The notes under the pieces were generated by a model. That model made no database searches. It was not told the origin of the DNA and was given only the letters and a program-made list of their open reading frames with translations. From assembly GCF_003205875.1 (NCBI RefSeq), contig NZ_PUBZ01000011.1, positions 62,001 through 126,000 on the forward strand: a DNA stretch of 64,000 nt. The letters are read 5' to 3'. A program made the translations under genes and the position numbers. Of this stretch, positions 43,430 through 51,760 are shown piece by piece (the stretch's first letter is position 1; each line of letters opens with the position of its first letter). Source of the stretch: Herpetosiphon llansteffanensis. Its GTDB lineage: Bacteria; Chloroflexota; Chloroflexia; Chloroflexales; Herpetosiphonaceae.

Positions 43430-43495
43430 CAAAGAATTGCTTTTTGATCCACGAAGAGCACGAAGAACACGAAACCGCGAAGAACGCGAAGATCG
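43430..43495. repeat. CACGAAG-type intergenic repeat
   Basis: TTTTTGATCCACGAAGAGCA, then GAAGAACACGAAACCGCGAA: six-base units (ACGAAG/GCGAAG) in tandem. Lies between sufS and the GxxExxY gene. Confidence 0.65.
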
Positions 43496-43885
43496 CTAAG
43501 AATCGTTACTCAAGATTAAGCGTTTCCATTCCAAGGTTGGCCGACTATGAAAATTGGCCAAAATCCCAAGCGGTTTGTGAGTCGCTTTGAGATAATTTAA
43601 TAACTGGGCATGTTCAATTGATGTTAATCGTTGAATTGCCTTAATTTCCACAATAATCTGATCGAAACAAACCAAATCGGCAATATACAGTTTATTTAAA
43701 ACGGTTTGTTTATAGCGAATTGGTAATGGCTGTTGCCGAACAAAAGGAATTTTTCGTTCAGTTAATTCTAATTCGAGCGCTTCTTGATAGACAGCCTCTA
43801 AGAAACCACTGCCCAACTCGCGATGAACTTCTATAGCCGCGCCAACCACAGCAAACACTTCATCGGCTAATAATAACGACATCAT
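43496..43885 (-). CDS. GxxExxY protein (PD-(D/E)XK-like), inside the suf operon
   Basis: 129 residues. The diagnostic GSGFLEAVYQEAL (G-x-x-E-x-x-Y) lies near residue 27, and LVCFDQIIVEIKAIQRL shows the D...ExK nuclease-like core. Found widely, function not established. Here it is flanked on both sides by CACGAAG repeats and interrupts the suf genes, suggesting insertion as a repeat-flanked cassette. Confidence 0.88.
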   Translation of the reverse strand: MMSLLLADEVFAVVGAAIEVHRELGSGFLEAVYQEALELELTERKIPFVRQQPLPIRYKQTVLNKLYIADLVCFDQIIVEIKAIQRLTSIEHAQLLNYLKATHKPLGILANFHSRPTLEWKRLILSNDS

Positions 43886-43993
43886 TGTTCTCCAAAATGA
43901 ATCAACAGGTCTCTAATGCTAGATACATTGATCATTCATTTTTGGCGAATCAACCTCGATTTATAAATTATTAACCTTAGCGTTCTTCGTGCT

Positions 43994-44034
43994 CTTCGTG
44001 GTTTCAATCTTATACATTGACTGAAACCACGAAG
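43994..44034. repeat. Inverted CACGAAG repeat downstream of sufD
   Basis: CTTCGTGGTTTCA (43994-44006) and TGAAACCACGAAG (44022-44034) form a perfect 13-bp stem with a 15-base loop, followed by ATTTTT. Formed by two oppositely oriented copies of the intergenic repeat. Confidence 0.75.
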
Positions 44035-44045
44035 ATTTTTGATGC

Positions 44046-45236
44046 TTAGACTTTATCGGCGACGATGGTTTCGACGCGTTCGCGTACAGCTTCATCGGGA
44101 ATCATATCGATGATTTCGCCGACAAAGCCCAACACGATTGTGCGCTTGGCTTCGGCAAATGGCAAACCGCGCGATTGCAGATAGAACAACTGCTCTTCGT
44201 CGATTTGGCCGCTGGTCGAGCCGTGGCCAGCCTTAACTTCGTTGGCATCAATCTCCAAGCCTGGAATTGAATCCGAGCGTGACGTTTTGCTCAAGTGCAA
44301 GGCATTTTCGCGCAAGTCGGAATTGGTGCCTTGGCCAGTGGCTGGGATTTTGACCATGCCATCGAAAACGGCATAGGCTTCATCATCGACCACGGTTTTG
44401 AAGTTAATTTGGCCTTCGGTATTCAAGCCAATGTGGTTCAGTTTGGGTGCAACCAGCAAGTTTTGCTTGCCATTACCATACAACAAACCATTCCAATTGA
44501 CGCTTGAGCCATTGCCGCTCAAATTGGCTTCCAAGGTAACGTGCTGCACAGCGCTGCCAACCACCACATTCAACCATTCTGCTTGGGCATCGCGGTTGAT
44601 GCGGATTTGTTGGCTACCGAGCACATAGACATTGCTGTTCAGAATTTGCACGCTGCTGAAATTAACTTGGCCACCATCGCCAACCTCAATTTCAACTCCA
44701 GTCAAAACCACTGCGCTGGCATCAAAATCAGCTGAGCTAATTTCTTCGATCACATTGATCGAGCTATGGCGCTCGGTCACGATCAGCGTGCGAGGAGCGA
44801 CAATTGTGCCAGCATTGGCCACGTGATAGCGAATCCGGACCAATTCTTCGACTGCAACATCTTTGGCAACGTGGATGAAAAGCCCGCCGTTGACCAAAGC
44901 ATTGTTAAGCGCTGAATAGGGATCGCGGCTGGTTTGCACAGCACTACCAAGCACCCGTTGCACCAACTCGGCGTGGCTTTGAATTGCTTCGGCCAATGGC
45001 AAAATCGTTACGCCTTCAGCGCCAGCAAATTCAACCGAAACTTCGGCTTCAGCAACGCTATAATCGGCAAGATTAAAGCCCTTGAGGTTGGTTCGTCGCC
45101 AATCTGGTTGCTCGGCGGTTTCAAATGATTGCCAAGCTTCGTGGCGGCGGCTCGTGAGCCATTCTGGCTCGTTGCGGCTGGCCAGCAAGGCCTCAAATTG
45201 CGCCACATCAAAGGTAGATTGCAAATTAGCTGGCAT
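44046..45236 (-). CDS. sufD: Fe-S cluster assembly protein SufD
   Basis: 396 residues from the ATG at 45236, inside the end of sufC (11-base overlap). Typical SufB/D C-terminus: LEIDANEVKAGHGSTSGQID, then EEQLFYLQSRGL. Partner of SufB and SufC. Confidence 0.95.
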   Translation of the reverse strand: MPANLQSTFDVAQFEALLASRNEPEWLTSRRHEAWQSFETAEQPDWRRTNLKGFNLADYSVAEAEVSVEFAGAEGVTILPLAEAIQSHAELVQRVLGSAVQTSRDPYSALNNALVNGGLFIHVAKDVAVEELVRIRYHVANAGTIVAPRTLIVTERHSSINVIEEISSADFDASAVVLTGVEIEVGDGGQVNFSSVQILNSNVYVLGSQQIRINRDAQAEWLNVVVGSAVQHVTLEANLSGNGSSVNWNGLLYGNGKQNLLVAPKLNHIGLNTEGQINFKTVVDDEAYAVFDGMVKIPATGQGTNSDLRENALHLSKTSRSDSIPGLEIDANEVKAGHGSTSGQIDEEQLFYLQSRGLPFAEAKRTIVLGFVGEIIDMIPDEAVRERVETIVADKV

Positions 45237-46017
45237 TGCCAAACACTTCCTCTCGAATGAAATCGTAGCCTTTTTCTTCGAGTTCCAAAGCCATTTCAGG
45301 GCCACCTTCGCGCACGATTTGGCCGTTCATCAAAACGTGCACATAATCGGGCTTGATGTAGTTGAGCAAGCGTTGGTAGTGGGTGATGACCAACACGCCA
45401 AGTTCAGGCTTTTCGGTTTTAACTTTGTTAACACCTTCGGCCACAATCTTCAATGCGTCGATGTCAAGCCCTGAATCGGTTTCGTCCATGATTGAGATTG
45501 AAGGCTGCAACATGGCCATTTGCAAAATTTCGAGGCGTTTCTTTTCGCCACCAGAGAAGCCTTCGTTCAAATAGCGGCGAGCAAAATCAGGAGCCATTTC
45601 CAACATATCCATACGCGATTTGATCACTTTGCGATATTCGGCCATTGGAATGGCGGTCGACTTCGGATCAACACCTTCTTGAGCGCGATGGGCGTTCAAG
45701 GCAGCGCGCAAGAAGTTGGCAACGGTTACGCCAGCAACTGCGACTGGATATTGGAATGCAAGGAACAAGCCCAATTTTGAACGATCGTTTGGTTCGAGGT
45801 CAAGCACATCTTGGCCTTTGTACCAAACTTCGCCTTCGGTCACTTCGTAGCGTGGGTGACCAGCGAGGGTATACGCCAAGGTCGACTTGCCTGAGCCATT
45901 TGGCCCCATGATGGCGTGAATTTTGCCTTCTTCGATGGTCAGATTAATACCTTTGAGAATTTCTTTGCCATCGACCGCAACGTGCAAGTTGCGAATGACC
46001 AAATTGTTGGCGCTCAT
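45226..46017 (-). CDS. sufC: SufC ATPase
   Basis: 263 residues from the ATG at 46017 (GGAG upstream). Walker A GPNGSGKST, signature FSGGEKKRLEIL, Walker B SIMDETDSGLD, as in SufC. It powers assembly on SufB-SufD. Confidence 0.97.
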   Translation of the reverse strand: MSANNLVIRNLHVAVDGKEILKGINLTIEEGKIHAIMGPNGSGKSTLAYTLAGHPRYEVTEGEVWYKGQDVLDLEPNDRSKLGLFLAFQYPVAVAGVTVANFLRAALNAHRAQEGVDPKSTAIPMAEYRKVIKSRMDMLEMAPDFARRYLNEGFSGGEKKRLEILQMAMLQPSISIMDETDSGLDIDALKIVAEGVNKVKTEKPELGVLVITHYQRLLNYIKPDYVHVLMNGQIVREGGPEMALELEEKGYDFIREEVFGNAS

Positions 46018-46089
46018 GACACTCCTATTCAAGATTGCTATTCAAGACAACAGCATGGCATGCCCTTGCATTGCCAGCCGCCAAAGAAC

Positions 46090-46752
46090 TTAGTTATGCT
46101 TCTCAATCCCAATCTCATCGGCCTTAATCACAAAGTGACAGCCGTTATGACCTTCGACCATGCGGCGTTGAATTTCAACTTCATGGCCGAGTGCAGTTTC
46201 CATCATTTGGCGTTCCATGCTACAGAGGCTATCGTGAGTTTGGGCTACCTCAAAATAGGGGCAGGCATACTCACTCACCACCCAACCGCCGCCTGGCGAT
46301 TCGGCTACATTAATCGACATACCTTTGCGGTTCATCGTGTAGACAAATTGCATCAAGCGCTCACGCAAGGCCGCATTGGCGGGATGATCGCCCGTGTAGA
46401 GCGTTGCCAAGCGTGTGCCAACCCGACTAAGCAACTGCGCCATGCCTTCTGGGCCTTCGGTTGCCAAAATTTCTTCAAGCAACACATTCAAGAGCACATC
46501 GTAGCCCTTGGGAAACAGCGATTGAGCCTTAGCAGTCAGGGTGTAGCGATAAGAAGGACGGCCTGGGCCTTGGCGAATTTTGGTCGGTGCAATGAGGCCT
46601 TGGTTGGTGAGATGAGTTAGTTGCTCGCGCACCGCAGTTGTGCTCACAGCCAGCGCATCTTCCAATTCCTTGACAGTCGCTGAACCTTTACGCTGAATAT
46701 AGCTCACAATATCGCCGGCGGGCGTTCCTTCTCGGATACCAAACACGGTCAT
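46090..46752 (-). CDS. sufR: SufR-type Fe-S-sensing repressor
   Basis: 220 residues. Winged helix at about 15-65 (SATVKELEDALAVSTTAVRE). The C-terminal half has three Cys (ACPYF, SLCSM, GCHFV) spaced C-x12-C-x27-C that can hold a cluster. First gene of the suf operon, preceded by a palindrome overlapping a strong promoter, so probably self-repressed when clusters are plentiful. Confidence 0.88.
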   Translation of the reverse strand: MTVFGIREGTPAGDIVSYIQRKGSATVKELEDALAVSTTAVREQLTHLTNQGLIAPTKIRQGPGRPSYRYTLTAKAQSLFPKGYDVLLNVLLEEILATEGPEGMAQLLSRVGTRLATLYTGDHPANAALRERLMQFVYTMNRKGMSINVAESPGGGWVVSEYACPYFEVAQTHDSLCSMERQMMETALGHEVEIQRRMVEGHNGCHFVIKADEIGIEKHN

Positions 46753-46801
46753 AGAAACCTCGCATTTTGCCTTTGACCATACCGTTGCATGGTTTGTTAT
46801 T

Positions 46802-46837
46802 GAGAATGATTATAAATCGATAATCATTTTCTGTCAA
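46802..46837 (-). promoter_or_regulatory. suf promoter overlapped by palindromic operator
   Basis: Reading the minus strand: TTGACA (46832-46837), 17-bp spacer, TATAAT (46809-46814), a perfect sigma70 consensus. The spacer and -10 are covered by AATGATTAT-AAATCG-ATAATCATT (46805-46828), which extends with one wobble to 46802-46831. This is the expected site for SufR; it also resembles an iron-regulator box. Confidence 0.85.
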
Positions 46838-46983
46838 TAAAATCGGAAAAAACTGTGTTTATTCAAACAAAGGCTTGTTGTTAAACCAAAACAAGCCCAT
46901 TTTAGGGCAGATTTGGGGCAATAACCATACCAGTGCGTGCTGAATTCAGCTCAATCGGCTGCGAAACATTGATGAGAAGTTGA

Positions 46984-47379
46984 TTAAGCGGCCAATAATT
47001 CTTGGTGCAGGCGTTGGAGTTGGGCGATTGTACGTTGGGTGCGTGGGTGTTGTTCACCAAAACGGGCGAGATCGCCTTGCAAACGCACCTCGACCGTTTG
47101 CAAATTGCGTCGCCGATTGAGCCAGCGTTGATAGTGGGCGGTGGCTTGGCGATAGACTGCTTGGGCTTGCGCAAGGATAAGATTGCCATACATCGCGCCA
47201 ATCAAGCACCACAAATGTTTATCGCTGGCCAAGGGTCGCAGATTGGCTGGATTATGCCGCCATGCTTTGAGCAAACGGGTATTGGCGTTGACCGCACTGC
47301 GAATTTGCTCGGCCTCGCTTGAGGAATACTGTTCAGCAAACCATTGCAATACCGCTTCGATTCCCGTTACTGGATGCAT
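46984..47379 (-). CDS. Hypothetical helical protein
   Basis: 131 residues from the ATG at 47379 (GGAGG about 7 bases upstream). Mostly amphipathic helix with many Gln/Arg/Ala; the segment HLWCLIGAMYGNLILAQAQA is the most hydrophobic. No family recognised. Single gene. Confidence 0.6.
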   Translation of the reverse strand: MHPVTGIEAVLQWFAEQYSSSEAEQIRSAVNANTRLLKAWRHNPANLRPLASDKHLWCLIGAMYGNLILAQAQAVYRQATAHYQRWLNRRRNLQTVEVRLQGDLARFGEQHPRTQRTIAQLQRLHQELLAA

Positions 47380-47515
47380 TGCAGACCTCCTAACCAATGT
47401 TGGCTTGAGCATAGCAGCACCTTGTGACAACAACTGTCACAATGTTTTGTCACAATTTCGATTCAGGGGTATAGTTGCGCTCTATTGAAGGCTGGCTGTT
47501 GAAAGGAAGATCGAC

Positions 47516-48928
47516 ATGGTTTGGTTGAGGGTCGCCCTTGTTGGGCTAATGCTAGCGCTGTTGCTGGGAAGTATCCCACAAACCCAAGCTGCTAACCCAG
47601 AGTCTACAGAACGAATTTTTGGCGAAGGCGAGGGAGATCCAGCAGGCGCATTTCAGGTGCTGCGGCTGCATTCTATTCCCACAACAATGAATTTTGGCGA
47701 TGCTGTGCGTGGGGTCGCCAGTGGTGATAGCTGGTTGGTTGGGGTTGGCCAAAAAACGTTTATGACGCTTGATGCAGGTAATCATTGGCAACAGCTTGAT
47801 CCGCAAGCGCTGTTTCCGGCAGCAGCTGGTGGCTTGTGTTGCCAACAAGCCTTTGCTTACGATTATGGCCGTGATCTGTTTATTTGGTTGTTGCAGTATG
47901 CGCCTGATAGCCAACGTGGCTTGGTGCGGATTGCCTACACCGATAGCATAGGTTTGGCCGAACAGGAATGGGAGTGGTATGACGTGCCAGCTGCCCAAGG
48001 CTATACTTGGGTTGAGCCACAGCTTGAACTCAGCGCCAACCAAATTTGGCTAGCAATGGATCGTCAAGCAATTGGCGGGGCCATCGACAGTACGTGGGTC
48101 AGTCAACTTCAAACTGATACGCTTGAAGATGAACTGGTCTTTATGCGCAGTTATTCATCAGCAACTGAGCGGGCCTGGCACTTGGTGCGAGGAGCAAAAG
48201 ACATCATGTATTTTGCAACTCACATCAATCAAACAACCCTGCGAATATACGCTTGGGATGAAAACCAGCCAGTACCAACCAGTAGCGACGTAACTGTGGC
48301 CGAGTGGACAGCAGGCGCGCGAATTTGCCCAACGCCTGATCAGCAGAATTGGTGTGCAGATGATGATGGCCGAATTCGGACTGGTTGGGTGGCCAAAGGC
48401 ACGGTGGGGTTTATGTGGAATGCTGTTTCCAGCAACACCATTACCTTTCCCTACATTGATGCAGTGCGGGTGTATGAGCGCGATTTGAGCTTATTGCCAT
48501 TTAGTTTAGCGCGACCATTTATTTTCAATGCGCAAAATGGCTTTTCGCTGCCCAGTGCAGCGGTGAATGGCCGCGATGATGTGGCGGTCAGTTTTTACCA
48601 TAGCAGCACCGAACAATATCCCACGCTTTCGAGCAGCATTTTTGATGATTTTAATGCGCCGCCCCCAGGCTGGGCCTATTACAATGTGCAAAGCAGCAGC
48701 ATAACTCCCAATCAACAGCAATGGGTTGGCCAACTCGATACCCAAGTATTTAGCCCAACCAACCTTGGCTGGAGCGTGACTGGCGCGCGCTTGAATGGGT
48801 GTGCTGAAGCTCGTTGTTTGCAACCATTCATTGCCATTTTCAGCCGCGAGCGCGATCGCCCAGCGATTGAACGTTGGCTTAGCCCGGTTATGTATGAAGT
48901 ATTCAGCCCATGGGTTCAAATGAACTAA
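47516..48928 (+). CDS. Secreted protein of unknown function, propeller-like
   Basis: 470 residues. Signal peptide at residues 1-25 (VALVGLMLALLLGSIPQTQA). The body is beta-rich with Trp and Asp-Gly turns (DSWLVGVGQKTFMTLDAGNH WQQ), resembling exo-alpha-sialidase/BNR-like propellers. No catalytic set is identified. No YLPFV tail. Confidence 0.6.
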   Translation: MVWLRVALVGLMLALLLGSIPQTQAANPESTERIFGEGEGDPAGAFQVLRLHSIPTTMNFGDAVRGVASGDSWLVGVGQKTFMTLDAGNHWQQLDPQALFPAAAGGLCCQQAFAYDYGRDLFIWLLQYAPDSQRGLVRIAYTDSIGLAEQEWEWYDVPAAQGYTWVEPQLELSANQIWLAMDRQAIGGAIDSTWVSQLQTDTLEDELVFMRSYSSATERAWHLVRGAKDIMYFATHINQTTLRIYAWDENQPVPTSSDVTVAEWTAGARICPTPDQQNWCADDDGRIRTGWVAKGTVGFMWNAVSSNTITFPYIDAVRVYERDLSLLPFSLARPFIFNAQNGFSLPSAAVNGRDDVAVSFYHSSTEQYPTLSSSIFDDFNAPPPGWAYYNVQSSSITPNQQQWVGQLDTQVFSPTNLGWSVTGARLNGCAEARCLQPFIAIFSRERDRPAIERWLSPVMYEVFSPWVQMN

Positions 48929-48935
48929 AACAAAA

Positions 48936-48963
48936 AAACCACTGGTCGAATGACCAGTGGTTT
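48936..48963. terminator. Bidirectional terminator
   Basis: AAACCACTGGTC-GAAT-GACCAGTGGTTT with A-run before and T-rich after; separates the secreted-protein gene from the tRNA cluster. Confidence 0.85.
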
Positions 48964-48967
48964 CATT

Positions 48968-49043
48968 TGGTGCCACCTTCCGGGCTCGAACCGGAGACCC
49001 TACAATTTTCAGTCGTATGCTCTACCAACTGAGCTAAAGTGGC
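48968..49043 (-). tRNA. tRNA-Phe (GAA)
   Basis: 76 bases, acceptor GCCACTT/AGGTGGC, anticodon loop CTGAAAA, T-loop TTCGAGC, CCA encoded. Confidence 0.95.
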
Positions 49044-49045
49044 AT

Positions 49046-49121
49046 TGGTGGGTGATGAGGGACTCGAACCCCCGACCTACTCGGTGTAAACGAGACGCTC
49101 TACCAACTGAGCTAATCACCC
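49046..49121 (-). tRNA. tRNA-Val (TAC)
   Basis: 76 bases, acceptor GGGTGAT/ATCACCC, anticodon loop TTTACAC, T-loop TTCGAGT, CCA encoded. Confidence 0.95.
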
Positions 49122-49140
49122 ATATGTATGAAGAACGAAT

Positions 49141-49227
49141 TGGTGCCCAGAGTGGGACTTGAACCCACACGAGATTGCTCCCACTACCCCCTCAAAGTAG
49201 CGCGTCTGCCAATTCCGCCACCTGGGC
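49141..49227 (-). tRNA. tRNA-Leu (GAG)
   Basis: 87 bases with a long variable arm, acceptor GCCCAGG paired at the 3' end, anticodon loop TTGAGGG, CCA encoded. Confidence 0.95.
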
Positions 49228-49372
49228 AGGTGGTTTGCAACATTTGGTTTGTGTTGCATTTCGTTATTCAATTGTTTAGTGCCGTGGTATTATAATCAGC
49301 TTTGGCGTTCTTGTCAAATTTTATCTTCCACCGCCAAAACGCCATTGTATAGCCCGTAAATATAGCGCAATC

Positions 49373-49798
49373 CTAGCTTTGTTGATTGAAGATTTCCATC
49401 CATGGTTCGGCTGAGGCAAGCGGGCCAAAACCAACTTGGGCATACAAACCTTGGGCGTTTCTGGTTGCCAATAGCCAGCGCCGCAAGCCTTGCAACTCGG
49501 GGTAGGCCAGCACGGTTTGCACCAACCACTTGCCAAGGCCCTTGCCGCGATGTTCAGCCAAAATATACACATCATCGATATAGGCAAAGACCGCATAATC
49601 GGTAATGACGCGCGCCAAGCCAATTTGCTGCTGGCCGTGATAAACCCCGAAACACAACGAATGCTCGACCGATCGAATAATGAGCGCTGGATCGCGTTCG
49701 GCGGCCCAATAGGTTTGGTGCAGCCCAACAACAATCGCTGCATAATCGAGCAGTGCAGGATCGGTGCTGATTGTATAATCGTCACGTTGCCAGTGCAT
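49373..49798 (-). CDS. GNAT-family acetyltransferase
   Basis: 141 residues from the ATG at 49798 (GGAGG 7 bases upstream). The acetyl-CoA motif A lies in VYILAEHRGKGLGKWLVQTV, and the C-terminal strand in LLATRNAQGLYAQVGFGPL. Substrate unknown. Confidence 0.9.
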   Translation of the reverse strand: MHWQRDDYTISTDPALLDYAAIVVGLHQTYWAAERDPALIIRSVEHSLCFGVYHGQQQIGLARVITDYAVFAYIDDVYILAEHRGKGLGKWLVQTVLAYPELQGLRRWLLATRNAQGLYAQVGFGPLASAEPWMEIFNQQS

Positions 49799-49812
49799 AA
49801 ACAATCCTCCAC

Positions 49813-49852
49813 AATAAAACAACAGCCCCAGTTGCATTAACTGAGGCTGTTG
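49813..49852 (-). terminator. Terminator of the beta-helix gene
   Basis: CAACAGCC...GGCTGTTG stem (49820-49852) with a T-run on the minus strand (49816-49819). Confidence 0.8.
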
Positions 49853-49865
49853 CAAGAATTACGAT

Positions 49866-51542
49866 TTAAGGAGCGCAGCTTGGTTTGGCATTCAGCCATG
49901 GACTGAAAGTCAAGTTTACGCCGACGGCATCGCCAGTGCCAGCGCCATTTTGCTCAGGGTGATAGGGGCCTGAGGCATCGCCCCACCAATTGTTGCGGGC
50001 ATCAAAACCCACATCACCGGTTAAGCCATAATTTTTGTGGCTTTGGAAACTATTGGCGCTAATCAAAATTCGCGAGCCATCCAAGGTTGGGTCAGTTGAT
50101 TTGATTTGCAAGCCATATGCGCCGCCGCTAAAGCTATTGCACTGAAAAACTGCATTCAACGATTGGTTGAATTGAGCGCGAACATTCGTGCCGCTATTGC
50201 CACGGAAGCTATTCTTTTCCAGCACAATTTCAACATCATCGGCGGTTGCGCTGAGACTCACGCCCGTTGCGCCATCGCTGGCAGTATTGTTAATTACGTT
50301 GCTGAATAGGCGTAAGCTCTTGCCGCCGCGCACCTCGGCGCTAATCGGCGCATAGCCAACCACGCGACTGCGCTGCATATCGAAGTTGCCGCCGCTGATA
50401 TACATCCGGCCTTGGTTTTCTTCAAATACGCTATCTTGGATGACCGTATTGCCGCCAAGCGCTGAAACCAGCACGCCTTCGGCCCCGCCACCACGCACAT
50501 CGACCCCGTTCAAATTGGCTTGACCGCCATTATTGACCACAATCGATTTCCACAGGCTTTGGCCGCTTTTGCGGAAGCGTGCGCCATTAGCAGTCAAAGT
50601 CCCATCGACCACCAACGATGTGTTGGCATCCAGCAGCACTTCAACGCCATCGTCAATCGTCAGGGTTGCACCTTTGGCGATAATCGTATCGCGGCGAACT
50701 TTGACCGGGCTTTGAGCGATTGACCAACGAGTATTGCCGCGAATCATATCGTAGGGCAATGGCGTTGGGGTTGGCGTATTGGTTGGAGTTGCAGTTGGGC
50801 CTTCGGTTGCAGTAGCGGTTGGCGTTTCGATTGGCTCCTCAGGACTGCTGGGAGTTTCCAAGGGATCTTCGGTTGCCTTAGGATCATCGTCTTCCTCAGT
50901 TGGGAAAGGCATTTGATCGGTTGGCAACGGAATTGAATCCGTTGGGACAGGAATATTGGTTGGAGCTGGAGTGCTTTTTGTATCGGGAGTTGGATAATTA
51001 CTGCCAGAGCCTTGGGTTGGCGCGGTTGTGCTGCGATTGCCCGTGCTACTGGTTGGAAAGAGCGGCATTGACGTGCCACCAACCGGCAAGGTTGGAAAAG
51101 GATCAATGGTTGGGGTTGGCCCATCGCCCTGTGGCGGAGGATACGCACCTTCAAACGTTGGCGTTGCCCGATTTGGCGCAGGAGGCCCGACTGGCCCGCC
51201 GCCTGCCACATCAGTTGCAGTTGGGCGATTGTTCGCTACTTCGGTGCTGCTAATCAGCGTTGGCGTGATCGAGCCATCTGCAGGAGCCAGCGTTGCTTGA
51301 GATAGCGTCGTTGGGCTAGAGCCAGTTGCAGGTGCTTCAATCGGCGATTGCGAATTAAGCCCAAAGATTGCAGCCAACACAAAAAACGTACCAGCCATAA
51401 GAATTGTCTGATACTGGCGGATTTTTTGCATCGCACGACTTGAACGTAGGGCGCTGAGCAACGTCGCTCGTCTGTTTGGTGGGCCACTTGGTGGCAGGTT
51501 TTGCATCTCCATAGTGCGCCATGGTAGCACAGCCTCGGCCAT
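49866..51542 (-). CDS. Membrane-anchored beta-helix protein with Thr/Pro-rich linker
   Basis: 558 residues. One membrane helix lies at about 46-62 (TILMAGTFFVLAAIFGL) after a basic stretch, so the protein is anchored by its N-terminus. A 210-residue Pro/Thr/Ser/Glu-rich linker follows, with repeats such as ETPTATATEGPTATPTNTPT. The C-terminal 280 residues form a right-handed parallel beta-helix (NNGGQANLNGVDVRGGGAEG and following). No YLPFV tail. The start is uncertain: an ATG at 51512 is also possible. Role at the cell surface is inferred. Confidence 0.75.
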   Translation of the reverse strand: MAEAVLPWRTMEMQNLPPSGPPNRRATLLSALRSSRAMQKIRQYQTILMAGTFFVLAAIFGLNSQSPIEAPATGSSPTTLSQATLAPADGSITPTLISSTEVANNRPTATDVAGGGPVGPPAPNRATPTFEGAYPPPQGDGPTPTIDPFPTLPVGGTSMPLFPTSSTGNRSTTAPTQGSGSNYPTPDTKSTPAPTNIPVPTDSIPLPTDQMPFPTEEDDDPKATEDPLETPSSPEEPIETPTATATEGPTATPTNTPTPTPLPYDMIRGNTRWSIAQSPVKVRRDTIIAKGATLTIDDGVEVLLDANTSLVVDGTLTANGARFRKSGQSLWKSIVVNNGGQANLNGVDVRGGGAEGVLVSALGGNTVIQDSVFEENQGRMYISGGNFDMQRSRVVGYAPISAEVRGGKSLRLFSNVINNTASDGATGVSLSATADDVEIVLEKNSFRGNSGTNVRAQFNQSLNAVFQCNSFSGGAYGLQIKSTDPTLDGSRILISANSFQSHKNYGLTGDVGFDARNNWWGDASGPYHPEQNGAGTGDAVGVNLTFSPWLNAKPSCAP

Positions 51543-51760
51543 CGTGCAATGAAGATTGGTTAAGAAATTATACTTAGTTGCCCATTGATTATGTCTATGG
51601 TATAGTCAGTCTCTACGAGATTTAACCATCAGTTAAAGCAGCATTGACATGCGGTTTATCTTCTTTATGCAGCATGACATTCCAGAACTGAAGGTTCCGC
51701 TTTGGTTTAGCCGTCACAGTTGGTGTGAACGGCATTTCTACATGAATCGTGGAGGATTCT

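Noticed and set aside
43994-44034. Terminator for sufD
   Set aside because: The T-run lies on the plus-strand side, the wrong side for a minus-strand gene; the hairpin is better explained by inverted intergenic repeats.
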